Notes under the pieces: generated by a model
Databases searched by the model: none
The model's input: the letters and a program-made list of their open reading frames with translations, nothing else
What the model was told of the DNA's origin: nothing
Made by a program: the position numbers and the translations under genes
Source of the DNA: JBBQFI01 sp038321775
GTDB taxonomy: Bacteria > Verrucomicrobiota > Verrucomicrobiia > Chthoniobacterales > UBA10450
DNA length: 64,000 nt
NCBI GenBank assembly: GCA_038321775.1
Contig: JBBQFI010000009.1
Location: 1-64,000, forward strand
Direction of reading: 5' to 3'
Part shown: piece by piece, positions 26,723-35,888 of the stretch
How positions within the stretch are numbered: the stretch's first letter is position 1
Layout: each line of letters begins with the position of its first letter

Positions 26723-29185
26723 TCATTGCTCCCAGAGAAAATGCTCGAGACGCAATTGCGTTAGCCGAGCTTTGGCTTCGTCGCTGCGAGTTCCTTCTGC
26801 CGCGGTCAATTTTTGGTAAATCGCGGCCGCAGAATCCCATTTCGATTCGTCCTCAAGCAGGCGCGCCGCATTAAATCCGGCTTTATAAAACCAGAAGAAT
26901 TCTCGTGGTCGCCCGGGCTTTCCTTCATTTTCAAGCACGCGATAAAAGGTGGCAAGTGAATCAGTCTGATTGCCTAATTTTTCCAGGGCTACGCCTTTCT
27001 TGAAAAGCGCCTGATTGCGCCAGTGCGGCGGCGCATCTGCATCGGAAATTAACTGATCGTAATTTTCAATCGCACGCTTGTAGTTGTCGGCGGCAGCAGT
27101 CCCCATCTCAAAGTAAATGTCGCCCTTTCCGCAAAGCGCTTCGCGTTTTTCCCCCGGTTTTGCATTCCCTTTGAGCACTTCATCGTAAAGCGCCAATGAA
27201 TCCTGCGGTTTGCCAAGCTTTCGCTCGATCACAGCCTGTTCGTTTCGCGCGGCCCACTTTAATTCGCCGTCTTTGCCAACGACCTCGTTAAGAAGCGACA
27301 ACGCGCGCTCCAGAGAAGTTGGTCCCATGCTGGCCATCGCGGATTCGGCCGCGAAGAAGAGTGCCTTTTCTGCAAACGGCCCATTCGCCTCGTGCCTAAC
27401 GAGTAATTCGAACTGGGTTTGCGCATTGGCGAAATCCTGTCGTTGATAATACGCCTCCGCCAATTTCATTCGCACATCGGGAATGAACCCAGAAGCGGGA
27501 TGGTCATGAATGAATTGGTTTGCGAGCGAGACCACTTTTCCTTCGTCGACCTTGGCAGCCGCATCTTCGATCCAGATACGTAGATAATCCGCGCGCTCAC
27601 GGGCGATGTCAGTCGGTTGTAATTCCATGGCGTGCGTCAAATCCGCACGCGCTTCTTCGAGACGCGGTGGTGATTCATGAAACGCCATCTCGGCCAGCGC
27701 GACCCACGCTTCCGAAACTCGTTTGCTTTTCGGAAAATCGCGCACAAACGCCCGGAGTGAATCAGCCGCCTTTGCATTGCCTTGCGACGCCTGTACGAGC
27801 CCCTGTTCCAGGAGTAGATTCGCGAGGGATTCGTCACCATTTGCGCTGGCGCTTAACTCCTTGTAGTCCGCCGAAAAACGTGAATCATTCGCGACCTGCA
27901 ACCATCCGAGCGATGCATTAAAGAGCGCATCATTTCGTGCCACCGATCCGGAATGGGCCGCCTTCTCAAATTCCTGCGCCGCCGCTTCGAATTGTTTTGC
28001 GGCATAATGTACTTCAGCCGCGAGCCAGATAATTTCCGCGAGCTGATTTGCGTCTGGCCGTAACGCTCGCGTCCGCTCAAGAGTAGCGAGGGCATCATTA
28101 AACTGGCGGTCGACCCTTTGCAATTCCGCGAACTGCAAATAGCCATCAATCAGGTCCGCCCGTTTCGGAGCTGTGTTGACGAAAGTTCGAAAATTTTCCA
28201 AGGCTGCGGCCCGATGGCCAGCCTGTAGTTCGGCGCGCGCCAAATACCATTGCGCAAAAGCTCGGCGCGGTTGAGCAGGATCGTGGCTCCAGCGTGTCAG
28301 CTCGCTGCGCGATGGCTTGCGTTCAGTCGCATAAATCTGATCGAGCTTGGCGAAAATTTTTGCCAGCTCCGGATCGACGGGATGATGCTCGATAAAGTCC
28401 TCGAGCACGTCATCCGCCGCTTCGGGGGTTTTTAATTGCAGATGCACATCCGAAATCGCAAACAACGCGCCAATGACTAACGAATGGTGTGCCTGTTCTG
28501 ATTTCTTCAAAATTGTTTCGAAAAGAGCGAGCGCTTTCTCAGGATGTTGCAGTTCCACTTCGATACGACCGCGCAGAAATCGGCGCTCCTGTTTTTCGAG
28601 CGCGGATTGCGGCCGCGCCTTGGATAAAACATTCGCCGCGCTCATCGGGTCGTGCTTGTCGAGCAACAATTCCGTCGCGCGAAATCTCGCGCGCAAAGCC
28701 CAGCGTTGATCATCGAAGAGCATTTCCAACATCCGCAACGCTTCATCTTTTCGGTTGAGCGCGCGCAACGCTTCCGCCTTTCCGAAGATTGAATCGGCGC
28801 GCAAGGACGCATCTTTTTCCGTGCGCACGACCTGATCGTAGGCGGCGAGCGCTTCCGCCCATCGTTCCAGAGTTGCAAAAGCCTGGCCCTGCCAAAACTT
28901 GGCCGCGCCGATATTGCGCAACTGCGGATCGGCCAGAATTTTCAACGCGGCCTCGCCATCGCCGGCAGCTACGAGCGCCTCACCCAGCTTCAGCTGAACA
29001 AGGCGCTTTTCTTGCGGGCCGAGATTTGTGCGAAGTAATTGCTGCAAGCGTCCCACGGCAACTTCCGGCACACCTTGCAGAAGCGGTTGCGAAGCGGAAA
29101 CGAGATCGAGCGCTCGTTCAGCAGCCTGCGCATTCGGGCCGACTGCAAATAAAATCACCGCGCAAAGACAGCTCAAAATTTTCAT
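26723..29185 (-). CDS. Exported TPR-repeat protein
   Basis: An 820-residue protein beginning with a signal peptide (MKILSCLCAVILFAVGPNAQ, cleavage near AQA) and consisting almost entirely of tetratricopeptide-like helical pairs, e.g. KFWQGQAFATLERWAEALA and MKLAEAYYQRQDFANAQTQF. Such periplasmic TPR arrays act as scaffolds, for example in envelope or outer-membrane assembly. Its start codon overlaps the uvrA stop (TGATG), so the two genes are translationally coupled, which is a curious pairing for a DNA-repair enzyme. No enzymatic domain was seen. Confidence 0.8.
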   Translation of the reverse strand: MKILSCLCAVILFAVGPNAQAAERALDLVSASQPLLQGVPEVAVGRLQQLLRTNLGPQEKRLVQLKLGEALVAAGDGEAALKILADPQLRNIGAAKFWQGQAFATLERWAEALAAYDQVVRTEKDASLRADSIFGKAEALRALNRKDEALRMLEMLFDDQRWALRARFRATELLLDKHDPMSAANVLSKARPQSALEKQERRFLRGRIEVELQHPEKALALFETILKKSEQAHHSLVIGALFAISDVHLQLKTPEAADDVLEDFIEHHPVDPELAKIFAKLDQIYATERKPSRSELTRWSHDPAQPRRAFAQWYLARAELQAGHRAAALENFRTFVNTAPKRADLIDGYLQFAELQRVDRQFNDALATLERTRALRPDANQLAEIIWLAAEVHYAAKQFEAAAQEFEKAAHSGSVARNDALFNASLGWLQVANDSRFSADYKELSASANGDESLANLLLEQGLVQASQGNAKAADSLRAFVRDFPKSKRVSEAWVALAEMAFHESPPRLEEARADLTHAMELQPTDIARERADYLRIWIEDAAAKVDEGKVVSLANQFIHDHPASGFIPDVRMKLAEAYYQRQDFANAQTQFELLVRHEANGPFAEKALFFAAESAMASMGPTSLERALSLLNEVVGKDGELKWAARNEQAVIERKLGKPQDSLALYDEVLKGNAKPGEKREALCGKGDIYFEMGTAAADNYKRAIENYDQLISDADAPPHWRNQALFKKGVALEKLGNQTDSLATFYRVLENEGKPGRPREFFWFYKAGFNAARLLEDESKWDSAAAIYQKLTAAEGTRSDEAKARLTQLRLEHFLWEQ

Positions 29186-32055
29186 CAGCTTTGTAGAAGT
29201 CGACGTAAATATTGTCCGGTAAAACTTTGGGCAATCTCTGCAATTTTCTCGGGTGGCCCGACACCCACGATTTTACCGCCGCGGTTCCCTCCTTCCGGAC
29301 CGAGATCGATGATCCAATCCGCACATTTGATCATCTCAAGATTGTGTTCGATGACGACGAGCGTATTGCCGGCGTCCCGTAATTTCATCAAAACCTGAAG
29401 CAACTTTTCGATATCGGCGAAGTGCAATCCCGTCGTCGGTTCGTCGAGAATGTAAAAGGTGCGACCGGTCGCTTTCTTCGCCAACTCCGTCGCCAGTTTC
29501 ACGCGTTGCGCCTCACCGCCGGAGAGCGTGGTGCCAGCCTGCCCGAGCTGCAAATATCCAAGGCCAACATCCAGGAGCGCATTCAACTTGTCGGAAACAG
29601 GCGGCACATTGCGAAAGAAACGTGCTGCCTCATCGATCGTCATGTTGAGAACGTCCGCGATGTTTTTGCCTTTGTAGGTAATCTCGAGCGTCTCGCGATT
29701 GTAACGCTGTCCGTGGCAAACCTCGCACTCGACATAAACATCCGGCAGGAAATGCATCTCGATCTTGATCAAACCCGCGCCTTCGCAATTTTCGCAGCGA
29801 CCGCCTTTAACGTTAAAACTAAAACGTCCGGCATCGTATCCGCGCACGCGTGCCGCCGGCAATTGTGCAAACAAATCACGGATCGGCGTAAACGCACCGG
29901 TGTAGGTAACGGGATTCGAACGCGGTGTTCGTCCGATCGCGCTCTGATCGATCACGATCGCCTTGTCGAGATGTTCAATGCCTCGGAGCGCACGAAACGT
30001 CCCGGGTTTTTCTTTCGAGTTATAAAAATGGCGAAACAAAGCGCGCCGCAAAATGTCATCGACCAAAGTCGATTTCCCGCTGCCGGAAACGCCGGTCACA
30101 CATGTAAGTAAGCCGAGTGGAAACGAAACATCGATGTTCTTTAAATTGTTTTCAGCCGCGCCGGTGACTTTCAGCCAATCGCCATCGCCTACTCGAGGTT
30201 TGACCCGCTGTTTCGGAATGGCGATCCGCGCACGACCCGAAAGATAATCAGCGGTTAACGAATTTTTTGCCCGCAAGACTTCTTCGAGCGTTCCCTGCGC
30301 GACCAATTCTCCACCGCGCGGTCCCGCACCCGGTCCAAGATCGAGAATGTGATCAGCCGCTCGAATTGTCTCCTCGTCATGCTCGACGACAATGACTGAA
30401 TTCCCGAGATCGCGCAGACGCCGCAACGTCGTGAGAAGGCGTTCGTTATCTCGCTGATGCAAACCGATGCTCGGTTCATCGAGCACGTAGAGGACGCCGG
30501 CGAGGCCCGATCCAATTTGCGTGGCGAGACGGATTCGCTGCGCTTCGCCGCCGGAAAGCGTGCCACTCTCGCGGTTCAACGTGAGATACCCGAGCCCGAC
30601 TTCGACGAGAAATTCGAGACGCGACCGAATCTCTTGCACAACATCATTGACGATGCTGCGCTGCTGACCAGTCAGACCGAGTTTCGAAATGTAATGCGCG
30701 GCCGCCTCAGTCGTCAGTTCACTGAATTGATGAATATTTAGCTCCTGACCGGTTTCGTCTTTGATCGTGACCGCCAGGATTTCCGGCTTCAAGCGCGCGC
30801 CGTTGCACGTCTTACAAGGCACGCGCGCCATGAACGAGCGAATACGATTGCGTGTGAACTCGCTTTCTGTCTCCTCGTAAAGACGCTCCATTTGCGGGAC
30901 GAGGCCTTCGAATGGCTTCACAATTTTTTTGCCGTTACTGCCGAAGTTCATCTCAATCGGCTCGTCGCCGGTGCCGAAATAAAGGGCTTTCTTGAATTCG
31001 TCAGTCAATTCCGTGAACGGCACTTCCGCGTCGACGTGAAAATGTTTCACCAGTGCACCCTGCAGTTGCCGATAGTACGCTCGCATCGGTTTGGTGCCGC
31101 GACGCCACGGAGCGATCGCACCTTCCGCCAGCGATTTTTCCGGATCGGAAATCATCAAGTCGATATCGCAGACGAGTTGCGTCCCCAAGCCGTGACAGGC
31201 CGGACAGGCGCCGAAATGACTGTTGAAGGAAAAATGTTTTGGCGTCAGTTCGCCTAACGAGAAGCCGGTCTCGGGATCGCTATAGTCGGTTGAATAGCGA
31301 AATTCTTCCCATTTTTCCGCGATGCTTGGTGCAGCTCGAAGCACCAGCAACTTATTTCCGCCCCACTTCAAAGCCGTCTCGACCGAATCCGTCAGACGCG
31401 ACCGTATTCCTTCGCGGACGACCAGCCGATCGACCACCGCTTCAATGACATGTCGGCCGCCTTTTTTTAGTCGAATCGGCTCCGGCCGGCCGAGCTCGAG
31501 AATTTCGCCGTCAACTCGCACGCGCACGAAGCCTTCGCGCTTCAACTTCTCGATCACATCGCGAAATTCGCCGACCTGGTTCTGCACCAGCGGTGCAAGC
31601 AAAACAATTTTCGTCTCCGCTTCATAAGCGAGAATTTGATCGACGATTTGCTGCGGCGTTTGTCGCTGAATCGGCCGCCCCGTTTTCGGATCGTGCGGCT
31701 GGCCGACAGCGGAGAAAAGAACACGCAAATAATCGTAAACTTCCGTCGTCGTCGCGATGGTAGAGCGCGGGTTTGCGCCGGCGCTTCGTTGCTCGATCGC
31801 GATCGCCGGCGAGAGTCCCTCGATAAAATCGACGTCCGGTTTTTCCATCTGATCGAGGAACTGCCGGGCGTAAGCCGACAGGCTCTCCACGTAGCGGCGT
31901 TGCCCTTCGGCATAGAGAGTATCGAAGGCGAGCGAGGACTTTCCCGACCCGCTCAGGCCGGTAATAACCACCAGCTTTTCCCTAGGAATCTCAACATGCA
32001 GATTCTTAAGATTGTGCTGGCGAGCGCCACTGATCTTGATAGCTTGTGGAGGCAT
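29185..32055 (-). CDS. uvrA: Excinuclease ABC subunit A (standard length)
   Basis: The protein has 956 residues from the ATG at 32053-32055. A TTG at 32085 would add ten residues but is less likely, because PPQAIKISGARQHNLKNL is the usual beginning. It has two ABC ATPase modules: Walker A GLSGSGKSSLAFDTLYAEGQ and GVSGSGKSTLVDDIL; ABC signatures TLSGGEAQRIRLA and TLSGGEAQRVKLA; and paired Cys zinc sites (CPACHGLG, CKTCNGAR, CENCEGAG, CEVCHGQ). UvrA recognises bulky DNA lesions and loads UvrB in nucleotide excision repair. The length is standard (about 940-960). It coexists with a double-length homologue at 37848, so the cell has two UvrA types. Confidence 0.95.
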   Translation of the reverse strand: MPPQAIKISGARQHNLKNLHVEIPREKLVVITGLSGSGKSSLAFDTLYAEGQRRYVESLSAYARQFLDQMEKPDVDFIEGLSPAIAIEQRSAGANPRSTIATTTEVYDYLRVLFSAVGQPHDPKTGRPIQRQTPQQIVDQILAYEAETKIVLLAPLVQNQVGEFRDVIEKLKREGFVRVRVDGEILELGRPEPIRLKKGGRHVIEAVVDRLVVREGIRSRLTDSVETALKWGGNKLLVLRAAPSIAEKWEEFRYSTDYSDPETGFSLGELTPKHFSFNSHFGACPACHGLGTQLVCDIDLMISDPEKSLAEGAIAPWRRGTKPMRAYYRQLQGALVKHFHVDAEVPFTELTDEFKKALYFGTGDEPIEMNFGSNGKKIVKPFEGLVPQMERLYEETESEFTRNRIRSFMARVPCKTCNGARLKPEILAVTIKDETGQELNIHQFSELTTEAAAHYISKLGLTGQQRSIVNDVVQEIRSRLEFLVEVGLGYLTLNRESGTLSGGEAQRIRLATQIGSGLAGVLYVLDEPSIGLHQRDNERLLTTLRRLRDLGNSVIVVEHDEETIRAADHILDLGPGAGPRGGELVAQGTLEEVLRAKNSLTADYLSGRARIAIPKQRVKPRVGDGDWLKVTGAAENNLKNIDVSFPLGLLTCVTGVSGSGKSTLVDDILRRALFRHFYNSKEKPGTFRALRGIEHLDKAIVIDQSAIGRTPRSNPVTYTGAFTPIRDLFAQLPAARVRGYDAGRFSFNVKGGRCENCEGAGLIKIEMHFLPDVYVECEVCHGQRYNRETLEITYKGKNIADVLNMTIDEAARFFRNVPPVSDKLNALLDVGLGYLQLGQAGTTLSGGEAQRVKLATELAKKATGRTFYILDEPTTGLHFADIEKLLQVLMKLRDAGNTLVVIEHNLEMIKCADWIIDLGPEGGNRGGKIVGVGPPEKIAEIAQSFTGQYLRRLLQS

Positions 32056-32117
32056 CGGACGAAATACGTCGAACCGGTAAGTCAAGCACGGTTGTTGCTC
32101 ATCTCCAGCAGTATCTT

Positions 32118-32375
32118 ATGAACGAAACCGCCACGAGTATTTCCCAGGAGGAATTGACCGCGCTGCAGCGCAAATTCAGCGAGATCAAACACTCGATCAA
32201 TAATGCCCTCGCCGTCATGATGGCGCTTTCCGAGATGTCGCAGCGCCGGCCCGATTATTCCGAAAAACTGGCCAGCACAGTCTTGGCGAAGGCACCTCAA
32301 ATCGTCTCCAGCCTGCAGGAATTTACCCAGGCTCTGAACGAAAAAGCCGGCCCGAAGCCGGAAGGGCCGATCTAA
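32118..32375 (+). CDS. Small hypothetical helical protein
   Basis: The protein has 85 residues from the ATG at 32118. It is mostly helical and cytoplasmic. The central part FSEIKHSINNALAVMMALSE resembles the dimerisation helix of histidine-kinase-like proteins (an H-x-x-x-N spacing), but no ATPase domain follows. I do not assign a function. It is divergent from uvrA and its end is 11 bases from the convergent secG stop. Confidence 0.55.
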   Translation: MNETATSISQEELTALQRKFSEIKHSINNALAVMMALSEMSQRRPDYSEKLASTVLAKAPQIVSSLQEFTQALNEKAGPKPEGPI

Positions 32376-32386
32376 GTTTCGCGCGA

Positions 32387-32872
32387 CTAAGGCGTCGGCG
32401 AAGATTTTACCGGCACGGCAGAAGCCGCCGGCGCTACAGTAACAGCCGGAACAGCACCAACTGCCATGTCTGACGGTTTTGGTGAGGCCCCGACACCGGA
32501 CGCTCCGGGAGTTGGATTCGTCACAGTCCCCGGCGGGCCGACGGCAGATGAAGGCTGCGGCTTCGCCAGCGGAACACTGGTCGCGGTCGACTGCGTTTTC
32601 ATCAACTCACGCCGCAAACTGCTGCTCGCCATGGAGCGATGCGCATAAAGAATCGACAGCGCGAACGTGAGTATAAAGAACATGCCCGCCAGCCATCCGG
32701 TCGCCTTGGTAAGAACATTCGTCGTCTGCGCGCCGAAAATATTCTCAGTCACGCCACCGCCAAACGCCGCCCCGAGGCCTTCGCTTTTGGGTCGCTGCAT
32801 GAGAATGACGAGCAGCATCAAAAGCGATACCAGCACGTAAATCGCGAGCAGGAAATTAAGCAGGATGTTCAT
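32387..32872 (-). CDS. secG: SecG subunit of the protein translocase
   Basis: The protein has 161 residues from the ATG at 32870-32872, chosen because NILLNFLLAIYVLVSLLMLL is the usual first SecG helix; a longer frame to 32929 would run into mazG. Core features are VILMQRPKSEGLGAAFGGG and a second helix WLAGMFFILTFALSILYA. A Pro/Ala/Thr-rich tail of about 80 residues follows, longer than in E. coli SecG (110 aa). It is an accessory part of SecYEG in the inner membrane. The ATG overlaps the mazG stop (ATGA), giving the operon DUF2270-mazG-secG. Confidence 0.9.
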   Translation of the reverse strand: MNILLNFLLAIYVLVSLLMLLVILMQRPKSEGLGAAFGGGVTENIFGAQTTNVLTKATGWLAGMFFILTFALSILYAHRSMASSSLRRELMKTQSTATSVPLAKPQPSSAVGPPGTVTNPTPGASGVGASPKPSDMAVGAVPAVTVAPAASAVPVKSSPTP

Positions 32873-33675
32873 TGGGGACGTGGAATATCGCCAGCCGAGC
32901 GATTCTGTCCAATCTTTACGCGATTCCAAATTTCATCCATTTCGGCCAGCCCGACATCGCCAAGTTTTGTCCCGTTTTTCTCCAATTCGTCCTCAAGCAG
33001 GTTGAATCGTCCGACGAATTTATCCGTCGCCAACTGCAGAACGCTTTCCGCATCCAAACCGCGTTTCCGCGCGAGATTGACCGTGGCAAATAAAAGATCA
33101 CCGATTTCATCCGCCACCGCCTCTCGGTCCTGCGACTCAATCGCTTCCTTGGTTTCAGCCAGCTCTTCCTCCACCTTCGCGATCACGTCTCGCTCGTTGG
33201 GCCAGTCGAAATTCACGTGAGCCGCTTTCCTTTGCACTTTTTGTGCGCGCATCAACGCCGGGAGCGCTGCGCCGACTTCACCCAGATAATTTTTTCGCCG
33301 ATTCGTTTTCTCCTCGAGTTTGATCGCGTCCCATTGCCTAACGACTCCAGCGGAATCTCGGACTTCGCTCGTCCCGAAAACGTGCGGGTGCCGCCGAATT
33401 AATTTCGCCGTGACAACTTCGATGACGTTGTCGATATCGAAGCGCTTCCGCTCGCGCGCGATTTCGGCGTGCATCACGACAAGCAACAACACATCGCCAA
33501 GCTCCTCGCAAAAATTTACGTCGTCCGCATCCTGTACTGCAGCGACGACTTCGTAGACTTCTTCCACCATCTTTGGAACCAGCGATGCGTTGGTTTGCTC
33601 GCGATCCCACGGACACCCGCCGGGCCCGCGCAACTGCGCGACAATTTCGCGCAACTTCTCAAAAGACGCGCTCAT
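32869..33675 (-). CDS. mazG: MazG nucleoside triphosphate pyrophosphohydrolase
   Basis: The protein has 268 residues from the ATG at 33673-33675; longer readings enter the upstream gene. The N-terminal MazG domain includes GGCPWDREQTNASLVPKMVE and the metal-binding EExxE/ExxD pattern (MVEEVYEV, then EELGDVLLLVVMHA). A second domain near residues 175-240 repeats the pattern (KVEEELAETKEAI, DEIGDLLFATVNLARK). This two-domain form hydrolyses NTPs and dNTPs to monophosphates, cleaning the nucleotide pool. Four-base overlaps (ATGA) join it both upstream to DUF2270 and downstream to secG. Confidence 0.93.
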   Translation of the reverse strand: MSASFEKLREIVAQLRGPGGCPWDREQTNASLVPKMVEEVYEVVAAVQDADDVNFCEELGDVLLLVVMHAEIARERKRFDIDNVIEVVTAKLIRRHPHVFGTSEVRDSAGVVRQWDAIKLEEKTNRRKNYLGEVGAALPALMRAQKVQRKAAHVNFDWPNERDVIAKVEEELAETKEAIESQDREAVADEIGDLLFATVNLARKRGLDAESVLQLATDKFVGRFNLLEDELEKNGTKLGDVGLAEMDEIWNRVKIGQNRSAGDIPRPQ

Positions 33676-34391
33676 ATCCGCCAGAGCGAACGGTGCGCGC
33701 GGAATTCCGAGACCTCGCCGACGGTTTTCTTGCCGACATAAATTGTGATCGCGATCACCAAAACGAAAGTGCCGACAAAGACGCCGGCGACAAACCACGA
33801 CGGAATGTGTCCGACTCTTAAGGCATGGTAAAAATCGGCAACGCTATTCATCGAGGTTGGACCGTGCAGAAAAATCTTCGTCACCCACGCGATTAAAATG
33901 AGAACGAAAATGAAAACGTAGTTGCGTTTCAAACGCCGTCCGACCGCTTCGAGTTTGCTGATCTTGAACGAAGGCAAAATCAGATCTTCGCAGACGAGCT
34001 TCTTCCATTCGCCCTGAAGCATGTCGCGATTTTCCATCACCATCGGAACGAGAAAATGCGCTTCCAGCATGCGCACGCGCGCGCGAAAAGCGTCATAAAA
34101 ACGGTAGCGGCGCGATTCGATCCAAAGCATTACCCACACAATCGCGAGATTAAAAAAGAAAATGATGTGCGGGACCTCGCGATTGGAAAACGCAATCGTG
34201 ATGATGGCGGTGCTGCTCGTGATCGCCCAGTTCGTCGTGATATCGAGCCGCTGCCGCCAGACCATGATGCGCCCGAGCTCGCCGCGATAAAAATGCGACA
34301 TCGCATTGACGTAGCCCGGATCGTAGATGCTCTTTTGCAGCGAAAGCGTCGCTTCATCGGTGGGGCCGGTTGAAATTTTTTCAGTTGCCAC
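33672..34391 (-). CDS. DUF2270 integral membrane protein
   Basis: A 239-residue protein. The conserved DUF2270 block MSHFYRGELGRIMVWRQRLD is followed by TTNWAITSSTAIITIAF, then FFFNLAIVWVMLWIESRRYR. Two pairs of transmembrane helices are visible, near residues 57-95 and at the C-terminal end (FIFVLILIAWVTKIF and WFVAGVFVGTFVLVIAI). The function of the family is unknown. It is the first gene of a tight unit with mazG and secG, and its start is divergent from the PTS IIA gene with a 62-base gap that should hold both promoters. Confidence 0.8.
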   Translation of the reverse strand: MATEKISTGPTDEATLSLQKSIYDPGYVNAMSHFYRGELGRIMVWRQRLDITTNWAITSSTAIITIAFSNREVPHIIFFFNLAIVWVMLWIESRRYRFYDAFRARVRMLEAHFLVPMVMENRDMLQGEWKKLVCEDLILPSFKISKLEAVGRRLKRNYVFIFVLILIAWVTKIFLHGPTSMNSVADFYHALRVGHIPSWFVAGVFVGTFVLVIAITIYVGKKTVGEVSEFRAHRSLWRI

Positions 34392-34453
34392 AGCGGATTG
34401 TTAAACTGGATAACCGCCTTTGCTGCGATAATCCAACAAATCCTCCTACCTGC

Positions 34454-34918
34454 ATGACTGTCGTTCTTTCCGATCTGCTTGATGAAAAACAAATCGCGCT
34501 CGATTTGCGTGCGCAGACACAAGACGACGCCTTGCATGAGATCGTCGGTTTGTTGCAGGCAAGCGGCCGCGTTGTTGATGGCAAAAAATTTCTCGCGGCT
34601 GTTCTCGAACGCGAGCGTGCCAGTTCAACGGTCGCCGGTTACGGCATCGCTTTTCCTCACGCCCGCACCGATCTCGTAAAGGAAATCGTGCTTGGAATCG
34701 GCCGCAGCAAGTCCGGCATCCGTTTCGAGAACTCGGAGGAATTGGTCCACCTCATTTTCGTCATCGGTGTCCCGAAACAGATGATCCAGGATTATCTCGT
34801 TTGCATCGGTGCGATCGCGCGGCTGACAAAGGACGATTCGATGCGCACTTCTTTGCTCAATGCAGAAACTGCAGCGGAATTTGTCGAGCAGTTACGAAGC
34901 GCATCGCTCCTGCTCTAG
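34454..34918 (+). CDS. PTS EIIA (PtsN/fructose-type) domain protein
   Basis: The protein has 154 residues from the ATG at 34454; the longer frame upstream lacks family similarity. It is a single EIIA-Fru/PtsN domain: LSDLLDEKQIALDLRAQ, ERERASSTVAGYGIAFPHAR with the phospho-accepting His at residue 69, and LVHLIFVIGVPKQMIQDYL. Proteins of this type either pass phosphate in sugar uptake or act as regulators (nitrogen PTS). No EIIB/EIIC genes are beside it, which favours a regulatory role, but that is inference. It converges with the rhomboid-like gene, ends 12 bases apart. Confidence 0.85.
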   Translation: MTVVLSDLLDEKQIALDLRAQTQDDALHEIVGLLQASGRVVDGKKFLAAVLERERASSTVAGYGIAFPHARTDLVKEIVLGIGRSKSGIRFENSEELVHLIFVIGVPKQMIQDYLVCIGAIARLTKDDSMRTSLLNAETAAEFVEQLRSASLLL

Positions 34919-34930
34919 TAGCGACCGTTT

Positions 34931-35773
34931 TCAGTCAGGCTTTTTGAGCAGGCGATCGCGTGCGCGATCAAGCGCGCGTCGTTCGCCCGCAGTCAAACTG
35001 CCGATGCCGGACTGCGCAATTTTATCGAGAATGGGATCGACTGACGCGTAGAGATCGTCCGGTTCGACGACGCGACGCGCATTCTGTTTTTGGACGATGT
35101 GAAACTTTGGCTTCGGTTGCAGACGCGTCTTGAGATTATCCCACCAGACCAACTCCGGCCCGACACCGCGCAGCCGGATGAACAAAAATGCTGCGCCCAT
35201 GCTTAACCATAAAACCGCCATCTCCGACCAAACATGATAAGCGAGCAGTTGCAGCGTGTACGCTCCGGCCAGGATTAGCGCCGCCCATTTCGCCTGGATG
35301 CGCAAAAATAATTCCACGGACGGATAGATGGTGGCGAACGTGACAAAAATTCCGAAATGCAGTGCGGCCGAACCGCCAAAGCCGGCGCGCTCGTGCAATC
35401 CCCACGCTGTGAGAAAAAGCGTCGGCAACAGGAGCATTACCAAATAAAGCGCACCGAAGGCACGTCGCCCGATGAAGCGTTCCACTTCGCGCCCGAAAGC
35501 GAAGAGCATGTACATTTCGATCGCGAACCAGATCAGTGTGGAAGGCGGGTGCACAAATGCGTACGTCCCCAGTTGCCAGACTGCTCCGTGCAAAACTTGC
35601 GCGCTGTCGAATTGCAAAAGATTCAGAATCCCACCCATGCCCATGGCCATGAGCAGACACCCAAGCACCATGCAACTGACGTGGATGACGACGAGCAGCG
35701 TCGTCACGTCGAGCGGATACCGGCCCATCCAGGCAACCGGTTTATAATCATCGGAGGTAGTGACTCCGAACAT
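34931..35773 (-). CDS. Rhomboid-family membrane protein, probably inactive
   Basis: A 280-residue protein with about six membrane helices and a cytoplasmic C-terminal tail. HGAVWQLGTYAFVHPPSTLIWF and FGREVERFIGRRAFGALYLV are typical rhomboid segments. The catalytic Ser motif appears as GFGGSAALHFG. The helix that should supply the catalytic His (usually HLGG) reads VLWLSMGAAFLF and has no His. The tail ends in DPILDKIAQSGIGSLTAGE, matching the DUF6576 segment found after rhomboid domains. Lack of the His suggests a pseudoprotease that binds rather than cleaves membrane proteins. Confidence 0.75.
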   Translation of the reverse strand: MFGVTTSDDYKPVAWMGRYPLDVTTLLVVIHVSCMVLGCLLMAMGMGGILNLLQFDSAQVLHGAVWQLGTYAFVHPPSTLIWFAIEMYMLFAFGREVERFIGRRAFGALYLVMLLLPTLFLTAWGLHERAGFGGSAALHFGIFVTFATIYPSVELFLRIQAKWAALILAGAYTLQLLAYHVWSEMAVLWLSMGAAFLFIRLRGVGPELVWWDNLKTRLQPKPKFHIVQKQNARRVVEPDDLYASVDPILDKIAQSGIGSLTAGERRALDRARDRLLKKPD

Positions 35774-35888
35774 GATTCTACTAAAGGCCGCAGCATGAGT
35801 TCGCGCAAGTGGACGCGCCGAGCAAAAGCAAAATTCGCTTGGAGAAGCGGCGCGATGCGGTGAGAATTATCGTCCCTTTGCTACGCCT

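Noticed and set aside
29900..29920. GATTCGAAC-type sequence resembling a tRNA T-arm
   Set aside because: It lies within uvrA coding sequence and no tRNA stem surrounds it.
29400..31900. Long open frames on the plus strand across uvrA
   Set aside because: They mirror the codon structure of the real minus-strand gene and show no protein similarity; the same holds for long opposite-strand frames over nrdJ, pckG and the double uvrA.
35795..35863. A 22-residue basic peptide ORF (MSSRKWTRRAKAKFAWRSG...) before pckG
   Set aside because: Too short and without recognisable similarity or a clear ribosome site; it may be part of the pckG leader.
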